NCBI GenBank assembly: GCA_004356555.1
Contig: SMWY01000023.1
Span: 1-16,253 of the forward strand
From: Candidatus Dadabacteria bacterium
GTDB taxonomy: Bacteria; Desulfobacterota_D; UBA1144; Nemesobacterales; UBA2774
DNA length: 16,253 nucleotides
Direction: 5' to 3'
The notes below the pieces were generated by a model. The model did no database searches and was not told the DNA's origin. It saw only the letters and a program-made list of their open reading frames with translations. Shown here one piece after another: positions 1 to 6,523 of the stretch (the first letter of the stretch is position 1; each line of letters starts with the position of its first letter). Both the position numbers and the translations under genes were made by a program.

Positions 1-511
1 AAGAACAATCACTCCGCCCACTATTATCTGAAAAGTAGCCCGTAAGAAAGGAGTGTCCATATACTTGTTTCTAATATATGCAATAACAACTAATTCTATT
101 GCCACTACTACACACGCTACTATAAAAGCAGTCCGGAAATCCGGGATTAAGAATGGTAAAGCGTGACCTATAGCCCCCAAGAAAGTCATTAAACCCTCTA
201 TAAGTCCTCTTGACCACGGGGTTCCCACGCCCGCTTATTTTACCGTCATCAGACAACGCTTCTGAGAACGCCATACTGATTCCTGCGCCTAATGCTGTAG
301 CCAGTCCTACTAGGAATGCAGTTCTGCTATTCTGAGTTGCTAGAGCTGCTGCAAATAGAGGTGCTAATGATGAAATGGTGCCGTCCATCAGCCCTGCCAG
401 ACCGGGTTGTACTACTTGCAGTATAAATCTTCTTCTTTCGTTATCAGGAGTATTGTTTGAAGCCGTATTCTGAGTTGATTCCTCTACCATGGTCCTAATT
501 ATACATAACAT
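1..511 (-). CDS. VIT1/CCC1-family metal (Fe/Mn) transporter, 3' partial, internal frameshift
   Basis: This is an integral membrane protein of the VIT1/CCC1 family, related to the membrane domain of the iron exporter MbfA; the family moves Fe2+ or Mn2+ across membranes. The first frame (511 to about 218) carries the family-like stretches QPGLAGLMDGTISSLAPLF, a small-residue-rich helix and SEALSDDG. The next conserved block, NPWSRGLIEGLMTFLGAIGH, is in the other frame. The shift falls at a GGGG run (218-221); removing one base joins both halves, and the second frame stays open to base 1 (LPFLIPDF, then YMDTPFL). As written, the first frame ends at a stop at 71-73. The ferritin domain of MbfA is absent: only about 30 polar residues precede the membrane part. 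The start is either ATG 511 or, more likely, ATG 490, which sits 7 bases after a TATAAT. Transport activity is inferred from the family only. Confidence 0.85.
498..503 (-). promoter_or_regulatory. Perfect -10 box for the VIT1/CCC1 gene
   Basis: On the minus strand TATAAT ends exactly 7 bases before ATG 490. Transcription would then start at or next to that ATG, giving a leaderless message and ruling out the upstream ATG at 511. No convincing -35 box is seen at the usual spacing, so this is a modest call. Confidence 0.35.
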
Positions 512-617
512 GTAATAGCAATAAAATTTAGCCTAATATTCTCTTGAATTGGGTATCTTTTATAGTTAGAATGGTTTTAAGGAAGGCGGATTATAAACTA
601 CTTTCAGGGAGGTTAGT

Positions 618-1289
618 ATGGGCAAAATCACTATGTCCTTAGCTTTTATATTCTTTTTATTTGTAGGGGGGATAAATTTACATGCTGCCGATTTGTCTAC
701 AGCTGAATTTAGATCGCTCTATGACAGTTTATTGGCTGGTAAGACCCTTTCTACTCAAGCCGAAAAAGATGGAGTTGTTACTAAATCGGAATGGCAGTAT
801 GGACAGGTAATAGATTTAGCCGAAGGTGATTTTGATATACCGGTGACAAGGGTTATTACCATATCCAAAAACGGGGAGATGGTTCAGAAAAAAACACTCA
901 GAATTCTAGATAGAGTAAATACCCTTGGTAATTCTGCGTTCATATACGAAGAATCCAGGATGCTGACCGTTGAAAACGCTGGTGAAGAGCCGCGCACTAC
1001 GAGAGACTCAGAATTTCTTGGCCAATTTATTGCGAAAAAAAACGACAAGGGTGGATTTGATGTCTACAATTTTGGTTTGATACCTTCTGTTGTAGTAGAA
1101 GAAGGGGATACTCAAATGGCAGCCTCCAATATCTCATATTCTTGTTTCTCAGAGAACAATAAGAGTAAATGTATTTTAACGATCCGTGATTACAAACTCG
1201 GTGATTATAATGCACTTCAAGGTTTTACACTTGGTGATCCTATAGGTACAGATTATGTGATAGTTGCCGAGGAAGAGGTAGCACAATAG
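618..1289 (+). CDS. Hypothetical exported (periplasmic) protein
   Basis: I do not recognise the family of this 223-residue protein. Residues 1-23 form a Sec signal peptide: a lysine near the start, a hydrophobic core (about 6-18), and a likely cleavage after Ala23 in NLHA-ADL. The mature part is polar with alternating beta-type segments and no further membrane helix. It contains two cysteines, C176 and C185, close enough to form a disulfide in the periplasm. The ATG is preceded by a strong Shine-Dalgarno (GGGAGG, 608-613). It is the first of four consecutive exported genes on the plus strand and diverges from the transporter gene to its left. A shared envelope role is possible but unproven. 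Confidence 0.75.
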   Translation: MGKITMSLAFIFFLFVGGINLHAADLSTAEFRSLYDSLLAGKTLSTQAEKDGVVTKSEWQYGQVIDLAEGDFDIPVTRVITISKNGEMVQKKTLRILDRVNTLGNSAFIYEESRMLTVENAGEEPRTTRDSEFLGQFIAKKNDKGGFDVYNFGLIPSVVVEEGDTQMAASNISYSCFSENNKSKCILTIRDYKLGDYNALQGFTLGDPIGTDYVIVAEEEVAQ

Positions 1290-1353
1290 GTCCTCAAGAG
1301 TGGGATTTACCATTCTGCTCAATAATTCAAAATAATTTACGGAGGTTATAAAA

Positions 1354-1737
1354 TTGAAAAAATTATTAATACTAATACCAATGTTTGCAGTAATTGCCGT
1401 TTTAGGGTGCCAGACATATTCGCCTGTTATTGATCCGGGTAGTGTTCAGAGTGGTGACAGATATTACAGGGATCAGGCGGAGTGTAGGGCAATAGCTAAG
1501 CAAGGTGCGCCGGGCTGGAAAGATACTGCTAAAGACACTGTTATTGGAGGAGCCATCGGAACAGGGACCGGAGCATTAATCGGAGCAATAGCAGGAGACG
1601 CTGTTAAAGGTCTTGCCTTCGGTGCAGTGATTGGCGGAGTAGCGGGCGGAGCCAAGGGCATATATGACAGCGAAAAAGGTTATGAACAAATATATCGCAA
1701 CTGCATGATCGGCAGAGGATATAACGTTCTAAACTAA
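1354..1737 (+). CDS. Glycine-zipper lipoprotein
   Basis: This is a 127-residue predicted lipoprotein. It starts at TTG 1354, chosen because GGAGG lies at 1341-1345 with 8-base spacing and because the resulting N-terminus is a complete lipoprotein signal: MKKLL, a hydrophobic stretch, then the lipobox VLGC with the lipidated cysteine at 19. Residues 62-104 are a glycine zipper with runs such as GGAIGTGTGALIGAIAG and GGVAGG, a pattern that packs transmembrane or oligomeric helices in small outer-membrane proteins of the SlyB/OmpA-associated kind. The tail (YEQIYRNCMIGRGYNVLN) resembles the end of other glycine-zipper lipoproteins. C44 and C117 flank the zipper and could form a disulfide. The biochemical role is unknown; envelope integrity is the usual guess. 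Confidence 0.8.
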   Translation: MKKLLILIPMFAVIAVLGCQTYSPVIDPGSVQSGDRYYRDQAECRAIAKQGAPGWKDTAKDTVIGGAIGTGTGALIGAIAGDAVKGLAFGAVIGGVAGGAKGIYDSEKGYEQIYRNCMIGRGYNVLN

Positions 1738-1920
1738 TCGATATTTTATCTTGAAGTAAGATGAATTTACTAGTTTGCTTAATCTCTTTGATTTGGAGCG
1801 GGGTTTTCTGGATGCGCTAGGGGGAGCGCTACTGAGCAGGTTCTGCGCTACACTCAATCTCCCCTATTAGCTGTGCCCGCTAATAGAAAGAGATTATAAT
1901 AAACGACAAAGGAGGCTTCA
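1738..1920 (+). other. Intergenic region with nested inverted repeats (1780-1896), candidate structured RNA leader or operator
   Basis: This 183-base gap has no supportable ORF but much symmetry. TAATCTCTTT (1780-1789) is perfectly complementary to AAAGAGATTA (1887-1896). Directly inside its 3' arm sits a perfect 8-bp hairpin, CTATTAGC (1864-1871) with GCTAATAG (1879-1886) and a 7-base loop, which would stack end to end on the 10-bp stem. A further arm can form from GGGAG (1822-1826) with CTCCC (1859-1863). AGCGC (1825-1829) can instead pair with either copy of GCGCT (1814-1818 or 1845-1849). The whole would fold as a multibranch junction just before the Shine-Dalgarno of the next gene. I recognise no known riboswitch consensus. 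Alternatives are a transcription-factor operator (the 8-7-8 dyad lies upstream of TATAAT, 1895-1900) or a small mobile repeat with 10-bp ends. Confidence 0.5.
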
Positions 1921-2160
1921 ATGTATAGATGGATTTTATTAATTATTCCTATCTTGTTTATAACTTCTTGCAATATGACTTGGAAGCGTCCGTTGAAAGA
2001 AAAACAGGCCGCCAAATCCTCCTATGAAGAATGCTTGGCCAATTACCCGGACAACCAATTGAAATGTGACGCCTATAAAGATGCTTACGATGATTCTATT
2101 AGACAAATGAAAGGCAAGTCTGAGAACCCTCATAGTGATGGAGGGTTATATGATGAGTAA
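1921..2160 (+). CDS. Small hypothetical lipoprotein
   Basis: This is a 79-residue protein with a very strong Shine-Dalgarno, AAAGGAGG (1908-1915), 5 bases before the ATG. Residues 1-16 are a hydrophobic signal ending in the lipobox ITSC, so C17 should be lipidated. The mature part is short, charged and likely helical, with two more cysteines, C38 and C49, spaced so that two helices could be clipped together by a disulfide. I cannot assign a named family or function. It lies directly downstream of the inverted-repeat element at 1780-1896, which may control it, and is followed after 115 bases by the CVNH gene. Confidence 0.75.
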   Translation: MYRWILLIIPILFITSCNMTWKRPLKEKQAAKSSYEECLANYPDNQLKCDAYKDAYDDSIRQMKGKSENPHSDGGLYDE

Positions 2161-2275
2161 TGCTCTTGAATATAATTTTTTACCCTTAAGAAAGGTCTAA
2201 AGAGATAATAATGCTTAAGTTCTAGCGATATTGATGGTTACTTTAGTTTTTCTAAATGATTCTTAGGAGGATAAA

Positions 2276-3097
2276 ATGAATAAAAAATCTGAATACCATC
2301 TTATAATTATCCCTGTCTTAATGTTTTTTCTAATCCTGTTGAGTTTTCATACTAGTGCTAGTGCCCAGGGAAATTTACCACCGGGAAGCTATAAAAAATC
2401 GTGTAAGGACATACAGTTGGTGGCGGGTAATGTATTGTGGGCGATGTGCGAAAAAGGGGACGGTAAGTTTCAAAAATCGACGTTGCGATTATTTGATTGC
2501 GAAGGAGATATATCAAATAATAACGGAGTATTAACGTGTAAAAAGAAACCGGGTAAACGCCCGCCTAAAGGGAGCTACCAGAATTCATGTAAGAATATAC
2601 AGGTGGAGGGCAAGCAATTAAGAGCAAAATGCCAGAAAAGAAACGGTTCCTGGAACAAAACAAAAATTAATTATAAAAAATGTTCAGGAGATATTAGAAA
2701 CGATAACGGTGAGCTTAGTTGTAAAGGCGGGGAGGGATCCAAAATCCCAAAAGGCAGCTACAGAGAAACATGCAGAGATTCCTATGTTGAGGGCAACAGG
2801 CTCTATTCTCAGTGCAAGAAGCAAAACGGCAGCTGGAATAAAACTTCAATAAATTATAAAAATTGTAATCGTGATATATGGAATGACAACGGAAAACTTA
2901 GCTGTGAGAAAAATAACCAATCAAGTTTTCCTAAGGGCAGCTATAAAAAATCATGTAAAAACCTATATATGGAAGGCAATGTACTTGAAGCGGATTGTAA
3001 GAATGATAACGGTAAATGGAAACATTCGGGTATAAAATATAAGAATTGCAACAAGAGTATATGGAATGATAACGGCAAGTTAAGATGTACCAAGTGA
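2276..3097 (+). CDS. Secreted tandem cyanovirin-N homology (CVNH) repeat protein, predicted glycan-binding
   Basis: This is a 273-residue exported protein. Residues 1-30 are a signal peptide with a long hydrophobic core and an ASA cleavage site. It then has four repeats at about 35-88, 97-149, 158-210 and 219-271, period 61-62. Each follows the CVNH pattern: P(K)GSY..(S/T)C, a strand containing GN.L...C, a NG.W segment, and I.NDNG.L.C. A CVN fold is made of two such repeats, so four suggest two lectin domains. Known CVNH proteins bind high-mannose glycans; binding here is inferred. Each repeat has four cysteines (43/58/75/88; 105/119/136/149; 166/180/197/210; 227/241/258/271), 16 in all. Cyanovirin-N itself has only the first pair per repeat, so extra disulfides are likely. 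The start is fixed by AGGAGG (2265-2270), 5 bases upstream. Confidence 0.88.
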   Translation: MNKKSEYHLIIIPVLMFFLILLSFHTSASAQGNLPPGSYKKSCKDIQLVAGNVLWAMCEKGDGKFQKSTLRLFDCEGDISNNNGVLTCKKKPGKRPPKGSYQNSCKNIQVEGKQLRAKCQKRNGSWNKTKINYKKCSGDIRNDNGELSCKGGEGSKIPKGSYRETCRDSYVEGNRLYSQCKKQNGSWNKTSINYKNCNRDIWNDNGKLSCEKNNQSSFPKGSYKKSCKNLYMEGNVLEADCKNDNGKWKHSGIKYKNCNKSIWNDNGKLRCTK

Positions 3098-3117
3098 CAT
3101 TTTGTCTCGAGAGAATA

Positions 3118-4461
3118 TTAGGAAACTTTATCTATTTTATTTAAGATGAGGTCTCTCAGAGTTAATTTCCCTAAGGTGCCGTGTATTGCCTCGTCTATAT
3201 TCTCGATCAGGTGATCTACCTCGGGTTTTGAAAGGTACCTGTTTTCCAGGAAGGTGGTTTCTTTGTTAACACGTGCCGCATCTAAAATTTCTGTCAAAGT
3301 TATAGCTTCTATATCTTTTGCGGGAAGATAAAATACCGGGTCTTCACCTACTTCGAGTATTAAGTTCTTCTCTTCAAGCTCTTTAATAGTAGATTCTATA
3401 GATACCTGTGGCAGTCCTAAATGCTGGGTCAGCGTGTCATTAGTCCATTTTTCCTTGTTGTGATAAAAGTTATAGCCAATAAGATACATAACCATAAAAG
3501 ACAACTTTTCTTTTAATTTGCTGCTTAGTTGAAATATCCTTTTACCTAAATCTAAGGATTTTAGGTTTTGGTGGCAATAAGCAATCTGGGCGCCAATAAG
3601 CATTATTAACCAGTTGACATATAGCCATATCATAAAGAGTATAAGCATAGCCAGACTTGAATAGATTGCGGCGTACCTGGTAGATTTAGCAACTGAGAAT
3701 GCAAAAACCCATCCCGTTGTCTGCCACGCTATTCCCGCTATTGCTCCGCCAATAAGAGCCGATTTAAATTTGACCTTGGTATTGGGAATAATAATGTAGA
3801 TAAATGTAAAAACCAGAAAAACGAATAAGTAAGGAATTAACTTACCAGCAAATAATAGCAGAGTACCGAGAGGCTCCATTGATAGTACTCTCTGAACTAT
3901 AGCGTTACTTTCAAAAGACGCTGTTAACCCTATTGCGGCTAACATAAAAACCGGGCCTATGAGTAAAATACTTATATAATCACTGAATCTTCTAACTAGA
4001 CTTCTTCCTTTCTTCACCTTCCATATGTGGTTAAGAGAATCCTCAATCTTCATAATGAGCGAGATTGAAGTATAAATTAGCATGAGTAAACCCACTATCC
4101 CTAACACGCCGAAGTTTATATTGTTTATAAACCCTATAATCTGCCCGGTTATCTCGGTCCCTTTTTCTCCAAGAGGCTCCAAGAAATTTGCAAGAAGCGG
4201 CTCAACCTGGTTATCGACAACTCCAAAAGCTTTTAAAATTGAAACGCTGAAAGCTAAAAGTGGCACTATCGACAATAGGGTCGTATAAACAAGACTCATA
4301 GCTCTTAGGGTGAGTTCATTGTCTGTAAATTCCCTAACTGTTGCGTATATCAGTTTTACAAGATATACGAGCCATGTTCTAAATCTGTTCAAAGGTACCG
4401 TATCAAGGTGCCATAGGTCCTTGGTGAGGAAATCGTTTACTTTTTTTATTAGTTCTGCCAT
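3118..4461 (-). CDS. YihY/BrkB family inner-membrane protein with C-terminal winged-helix-like domain
   Basis: This 447-residue protein belongs to the YihY/virulence factor BrkB family (once misnamed ribonuclease BN). Residues about 30-295 hold the family's helical membrane domain, including the conserved early stretch YTTLLSIVPLLAFSVSILKAFG (59-80) and hydrophobic helices near 115-137, 163-182, 200-225, 233-257 and 267-295. The remaining 150 residues are soluble. Residues about 325-380 (YNFYHNKEKWT, then TLTQHLGLPQVSIESTIKEL and LILEVGEDPVFYLP) read like a winged helix with a wing strand. Many family members stop soon after the membrane part, so this extension is notable. The function is not known for certain; envelope or transport roles have been suggested. 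It is convergent with the CVNH gene, with only 20 bases between stops and no clear terminator. There is no Shine-Dalgarno before the ATG. Confidence 0.88.
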   Translation of the reverse strand: MAELIKKVNDFLTKDLWHLDTVPLNRFRTWLVYLVKLIYATVREFTDNELTLRAMSLVYTTLLSIVPLLAFSVSILKAFGVVDNQVEPLLANFLEPLGEKGTEITGQIIGFINNINFGVLGIVGLLMLIYTSISLIMKIEDSLNHIWKVKKGRSLVRRFSDYISILLIGPVFMLAAIGLTASFESNAIVQRVLSMEPLGTLLLFAGKLIPYLFVFLVFTFIYIIIPNTKVKFKSALIGGAIAGIAWQTTGWVFAFSVAKSTRYAAIYSSLAMLILFMIWLYVNWLIMLIGAQIAYCHQNLKSLDLGKRIFQLSSKLKEKLSFMVMYLIGYNFYHNKEKWTNDTLTQHLGLPQVSIESTIKELEEKNLILEVGEDPVFYLPAKDIEAITLTEILDAARVNKETTFLENRYLSKPEVDHLIENIDEAIHGTLGKLTLRDLILNKIDKVS

Positions 4462-4505
4462 TTTACGATAACTATGTAATGTATTGGTTTATACTAATCT
4501 CCCAT

Positions 4506-4534
4506 ACTCTAATTCAGATGAATTTCATAGTCAA
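4506..4534 (-). promoter_or_regulatory. Candidate sigma70-type promoter for the YihY gene
   Basis: On the minus strand TTGACT (4534-4529) and TAGAGT (4511-4506) are separated by 17 bases. The -35 matches consensus at 5 of 6 positions and the -10 at 4 of 6. It lies in the 103-base gap after the nuclease gene and would give a leader of roughly 35-40 bases with no Shine-Dalgarno. Confidence 0.4.
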
Positions 4535-4564
4535 ATGTGTGTTTTAATCAGGTTGATTGCCTTA

Positions 4565-5491
4565 TTATTCCAAATCAAAGCAGATTTTCTGAAACTTGCA
4601 TAATTCACAAATTTTCCTATCCTCAGTTCTAGGGAAATCTGTCATATTCGCAGTGTTTTCATCAGTATTTATTAGATAGCTTTTCATATCCTCAATGCTT
4701 TTGTTAATGTACTCTTTGGCATAATCAATCTGCTCAGGGCTAAAAGTGTGGATCTTTGTATAGTTTTCAAAAAGGTTAAGCTCTGTAACAGTAATTTTGT
4801 CCAAATCAAAGTCAAGCTCTTCATGTGCATACAAGGCGTAAATTAAGAACTGAAGTTCATCAGAATTGCCGGACCCTGTTTTCCAATCATAGATTTTGAT
4901 TCTATCCTCTATACTGTAAGCCAGATCAAGTTTTACGTAATAAAGCTCAGGGTTAAATGAAAAATATGAACCTGTCATGCTTTCGATTGAGAGTACTGTC
5001 TCTTTTGGCAGCTCTGTTATTTCTTCAATCACTTGAGATTTATAAAAATTCTCAAGACATAAAATTACCTCGTCATAGTTTCTCTTCCAGATTTGATTGG
5101 GTATTTCAGGTTTATATTCATGTTCAAAAAGCGCCGGTTCGTTTCTCAGACTTCCGTTCTTGTTCCAATATAGCCCCTCTCTTGATGACCTAAAATCATT
5201 TCTCATAATCTCGGTTACTCTAGTTTTAGATTTATCAAGCGGGATTAGTTTGCCTGTGCTAACAAGCTCTTTTAGTATTCTTTCGATCTCTTCATGAACG
5301 GCTGAGCCTTTCCACTGCCAGCGATTCTGAAGATTCTTTAGGACGTAGAGGGTCCTGGTAACATTATCTGACTTGTTTTTGTCCCAGCCTCCCCACGAGC
5401 CGTAATAATTATAGTAATATTCTCTTTTGCATTCATTAAAGAGTCCACCTCTTGAGTATGACCAGCTAAATTCATTTTTAAAATCAGCCAT
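4565..5491 (-). CDS. PD-(D/E)XK nuclease of the RecB/Cas4/AddB type with predicted Fe-S cluster
   Basis: This is a 308-residue protein with the Cas4/RecB nuclease signature in order: N-terminal SYSRGGLFNECKREYYY with C21; a histidine motif at H66 (VHEEIER); D189 in YVKLDLAY; D202-x-K204 in YDWKTG; and Q214 followed by Y218 (QFLIYAL). Near the end come C295, C298 and C304 (CxxCx5C). One N-terminal cysteine plus three C-terminal ones is how Cas4 and AddB hold a 4Fe-4S cluster, so all catalytic and cluster residues appear intact. The family cuts or resects single-stranded DNA ends. No CRISPR array, cas gene or helicase is present, so this is a standalone repair-type nuclease by inference. GGGGGA lies 8 bases upstream of the ATG. 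It follows the GNAT gene by 12 bases, so the two are probably co-transcribed. Confidence 0.85.
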   Translation of the reverse strand: MADFKNEFSWSYSRGGLFNECKREYYYNYYGSWGGWDKNKSDNVTRTLYVLKNLQNRWQWKGSAVHEEIERILKELVSTGKLIPLDKSKTRVTEIMRNDFRSSREGLYWNKNGSLRNEPALFEHEYKPEIPNQIWKRNYDEVILCLENFYKSQVIEEITELPKETVLSIESMTGSYFSFNPELYYVKLDLAYSIEDRIKIYDWKTGSGNSDELQFLIYALYAHEELDFDLDKITVTELNLFENYTKIHTFSPEQIDYAKEYINKSIEDMKSYLINTDENTANMTDFPRTEDRKICELCKFQKICFDLE

Positions 5492-5503
5492 CCATAAGTC
5501 CCC

Positions 5504-6112
5504 CTAAATTACCCTGTATTCCATAGTGCAAATTCCCTCATATGTACTGCCGGACTGTGGTTGATAATCTTCTTTTCGTGTAATAAAACCAAACTTCTTA
5601 TAAAGTGATTTAGCAATCTCATTATCATTATCGACATCTAAAATTACATTTCTACACTTTTTCTCTCTTGCTATTAGGATCGCTTCATTTAATAAAGAGG
5701 TGCCGACTCCTTGGTTCCTATATTTTTTATCCACGACTAAAACACTAATATAGAAATCATCTTCCTCTAAATAGGGTGTATAGCCGCTATGGAATAATTG
5801 AGAGCCCACTATTAGATAGTTAAGCAATTGAGTCAATCGTAGCTTTATGAGAAGTTCGAGAAGCACTCTTAATTTGCTCCCTGTTTTTCCTGAATAGCCA
5901 ATGACAACTCCGGCTATATCATCTTTAGAGAAACAGAGGTAAATATTTTCATGACCCAAGAAATTGTTTCCCACCTCTATTAAATCCTGGACCATATGAC
6001 TTGATTTCTCATCATCCGGTAAAATGCTTACACCTTCGCTGTATGCACTCAAAATTAAATCGGCTACACTATGAATATTATGAGTTTTTAGGTCAAATTT
6101 TTTAATTTTCAT
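5504..6112 (-). CDS. GNAT-family N-acetyltransferase
   Basis: This is a 202-residue cytoplasmic acetyltransferase. The acetyl-CoA-binding motif A is clear at about 122-140: strand ISVLVVDKKY followed by R132-N-Q-G-V-G137, the Q/R-x-x-G-x-G/A loop, then helix TSLLNEAILIA. Motif B follows with LDVDNDNEIAKSLYKKFGF (about 158-176), where the asparagine and tyrosine are typical. The N-terminal half (residues 1-120) is less conserved and includes a hydrophobic helix-rich insert (about 83-103) that may form the substrate pocket; the substrate cannot be predicted. It is the upstream gene of a two-gene unit with the Fe-S nuclease and diverges from the gene at 6194. There is no good Shine-Dalgarno before the ATG. 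Confidence 0.85.
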   Translation of the reverse strand: MKIKKFDLKTHNIHSVADLILSAYSEGVSILPDDEKSSHMVQDLIEVGNNFLGHENIYLCFSKDDIAGVVIGYSGKTGSKLRVLLELLIKLRLTQLLNYLIVGSQLFHSGYTPYLEEDDFYISVLVVDKKYRNQGVGTSLLNEAILIAREKKCRNVILDVDNDNEIAKSLYKKFGFITRKEDYQPQSGSTYEGICTMEYRVI

Positions 6113-6155
6113 TCTTAATCTATAAAAAGTTGTTTCTGGTCATTTTAGTCTAGGT

Positions 6156-6161
6156 TATAAT
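6156..6161 (+). promoter_or_regulatory. Candidate -10 box for the 6194-8666 gene group
   Basis: A perfect TATAAT lies 32 bases before the ATG at 6194, in the 81-base divergent gap. No good -35 is seen at 16-18 bases. The downstream gene has its own Shine-Dalgarno (AGAGGGG, 6184-6190), consistent with a short conventional leader. Confidence 0.35.
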
Positions 6162-6193
6162 ATTTCCAATTAACAATCAAAGAAGAGGGGTTC

Positions 6194-6478
6194 ATGGCTA
6201 ATATAGTAGTTCAGGAACTTAATTCGGATAAGGACTCAATAGTTTATCGAGTGGAAGTGATAGAGGAAGATTCGAAAACTACTCATAAGGTGGAATTAAA
6301 TAGGGATGATTATCAAAATTTTACAGATGGGAAAATTGCTCCTGAAGAACTGGTTCAATGCTCTTTTGAATATTTACTTGATAGAGAACCAAAAGAATCA
6401 ATATTAAGTAGTTTCAATGTATCCGTTATTTCCCATTATTTTCCGGAATATGCGAGGGAAATAATAAGTTATTTCTAA
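6194..6478 (+). CDS. Conserved small protein of unknown function
   Basis: This is a 94-residue soluble, acidic protein. The N-terminal half (residues 1-38) looks like paired beta strands (IVVQELNSD, IVYRVEVIEE, THKVELNRDDY). The second half is more distinctive: APEELVQCSFEYLLDREP, then ESILSSFNVSVISHYFPEY with an aromatic end. I recall similar small bacterial proteins with the pattern SFEFLLxREPKESIL...I..YFPEYE, so it is conserved, but I know no function and no named domain. It has one cysteine (C56), no signal peptide and no membrane helix. It begins after AGAGGGG, 3 bases from the ATG, and precedes the M23 peptidase gene by 45 bases in the same direction, so it is probably the first gene of a three-gene group ending with rlmB. 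Confidence 0.75.
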   Translation: MANIVVQELNSDKDSIVYRVEVIEEDSKTTHKVELNRDDYQNFTDGKIAPEELVQCSFEYLLDREPKESILSSFNVSVISHYFPEYAREIISYF

Positions 6479-6523
6479 TAAGCCCGATTATATCTAGATA
6501 ATAAGGAGAGAGAGAACAAACTT

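Noticed and set aside
1780..1896. tmRNA, SRP RNA or a known riboswitch
   Set aside because: No tRNA-like end, no tag frame, no SRP GNRA core and no known aptamer consensus could be matched by eye.
2185..2219. Two CTTAAG palindromes in the gap before the CVNH gene
   Set aside because: Six-base AT-rich palindromes 29 bases apart are expected by chance; no -35/-10 or terminator is built from them.
3098..3117. TCTCGAGA palindrome between the converging CVNH and YihY genes
   Set aside because: The 20-base gap has only a short palindrome without loop or T-run, so no terminator is called.
4565..5491. Possible CRISPR-Cas link because the nuclease is Cas4-like
   Set aside because: No repeat-spacer array and no other cas gene are present in the window.
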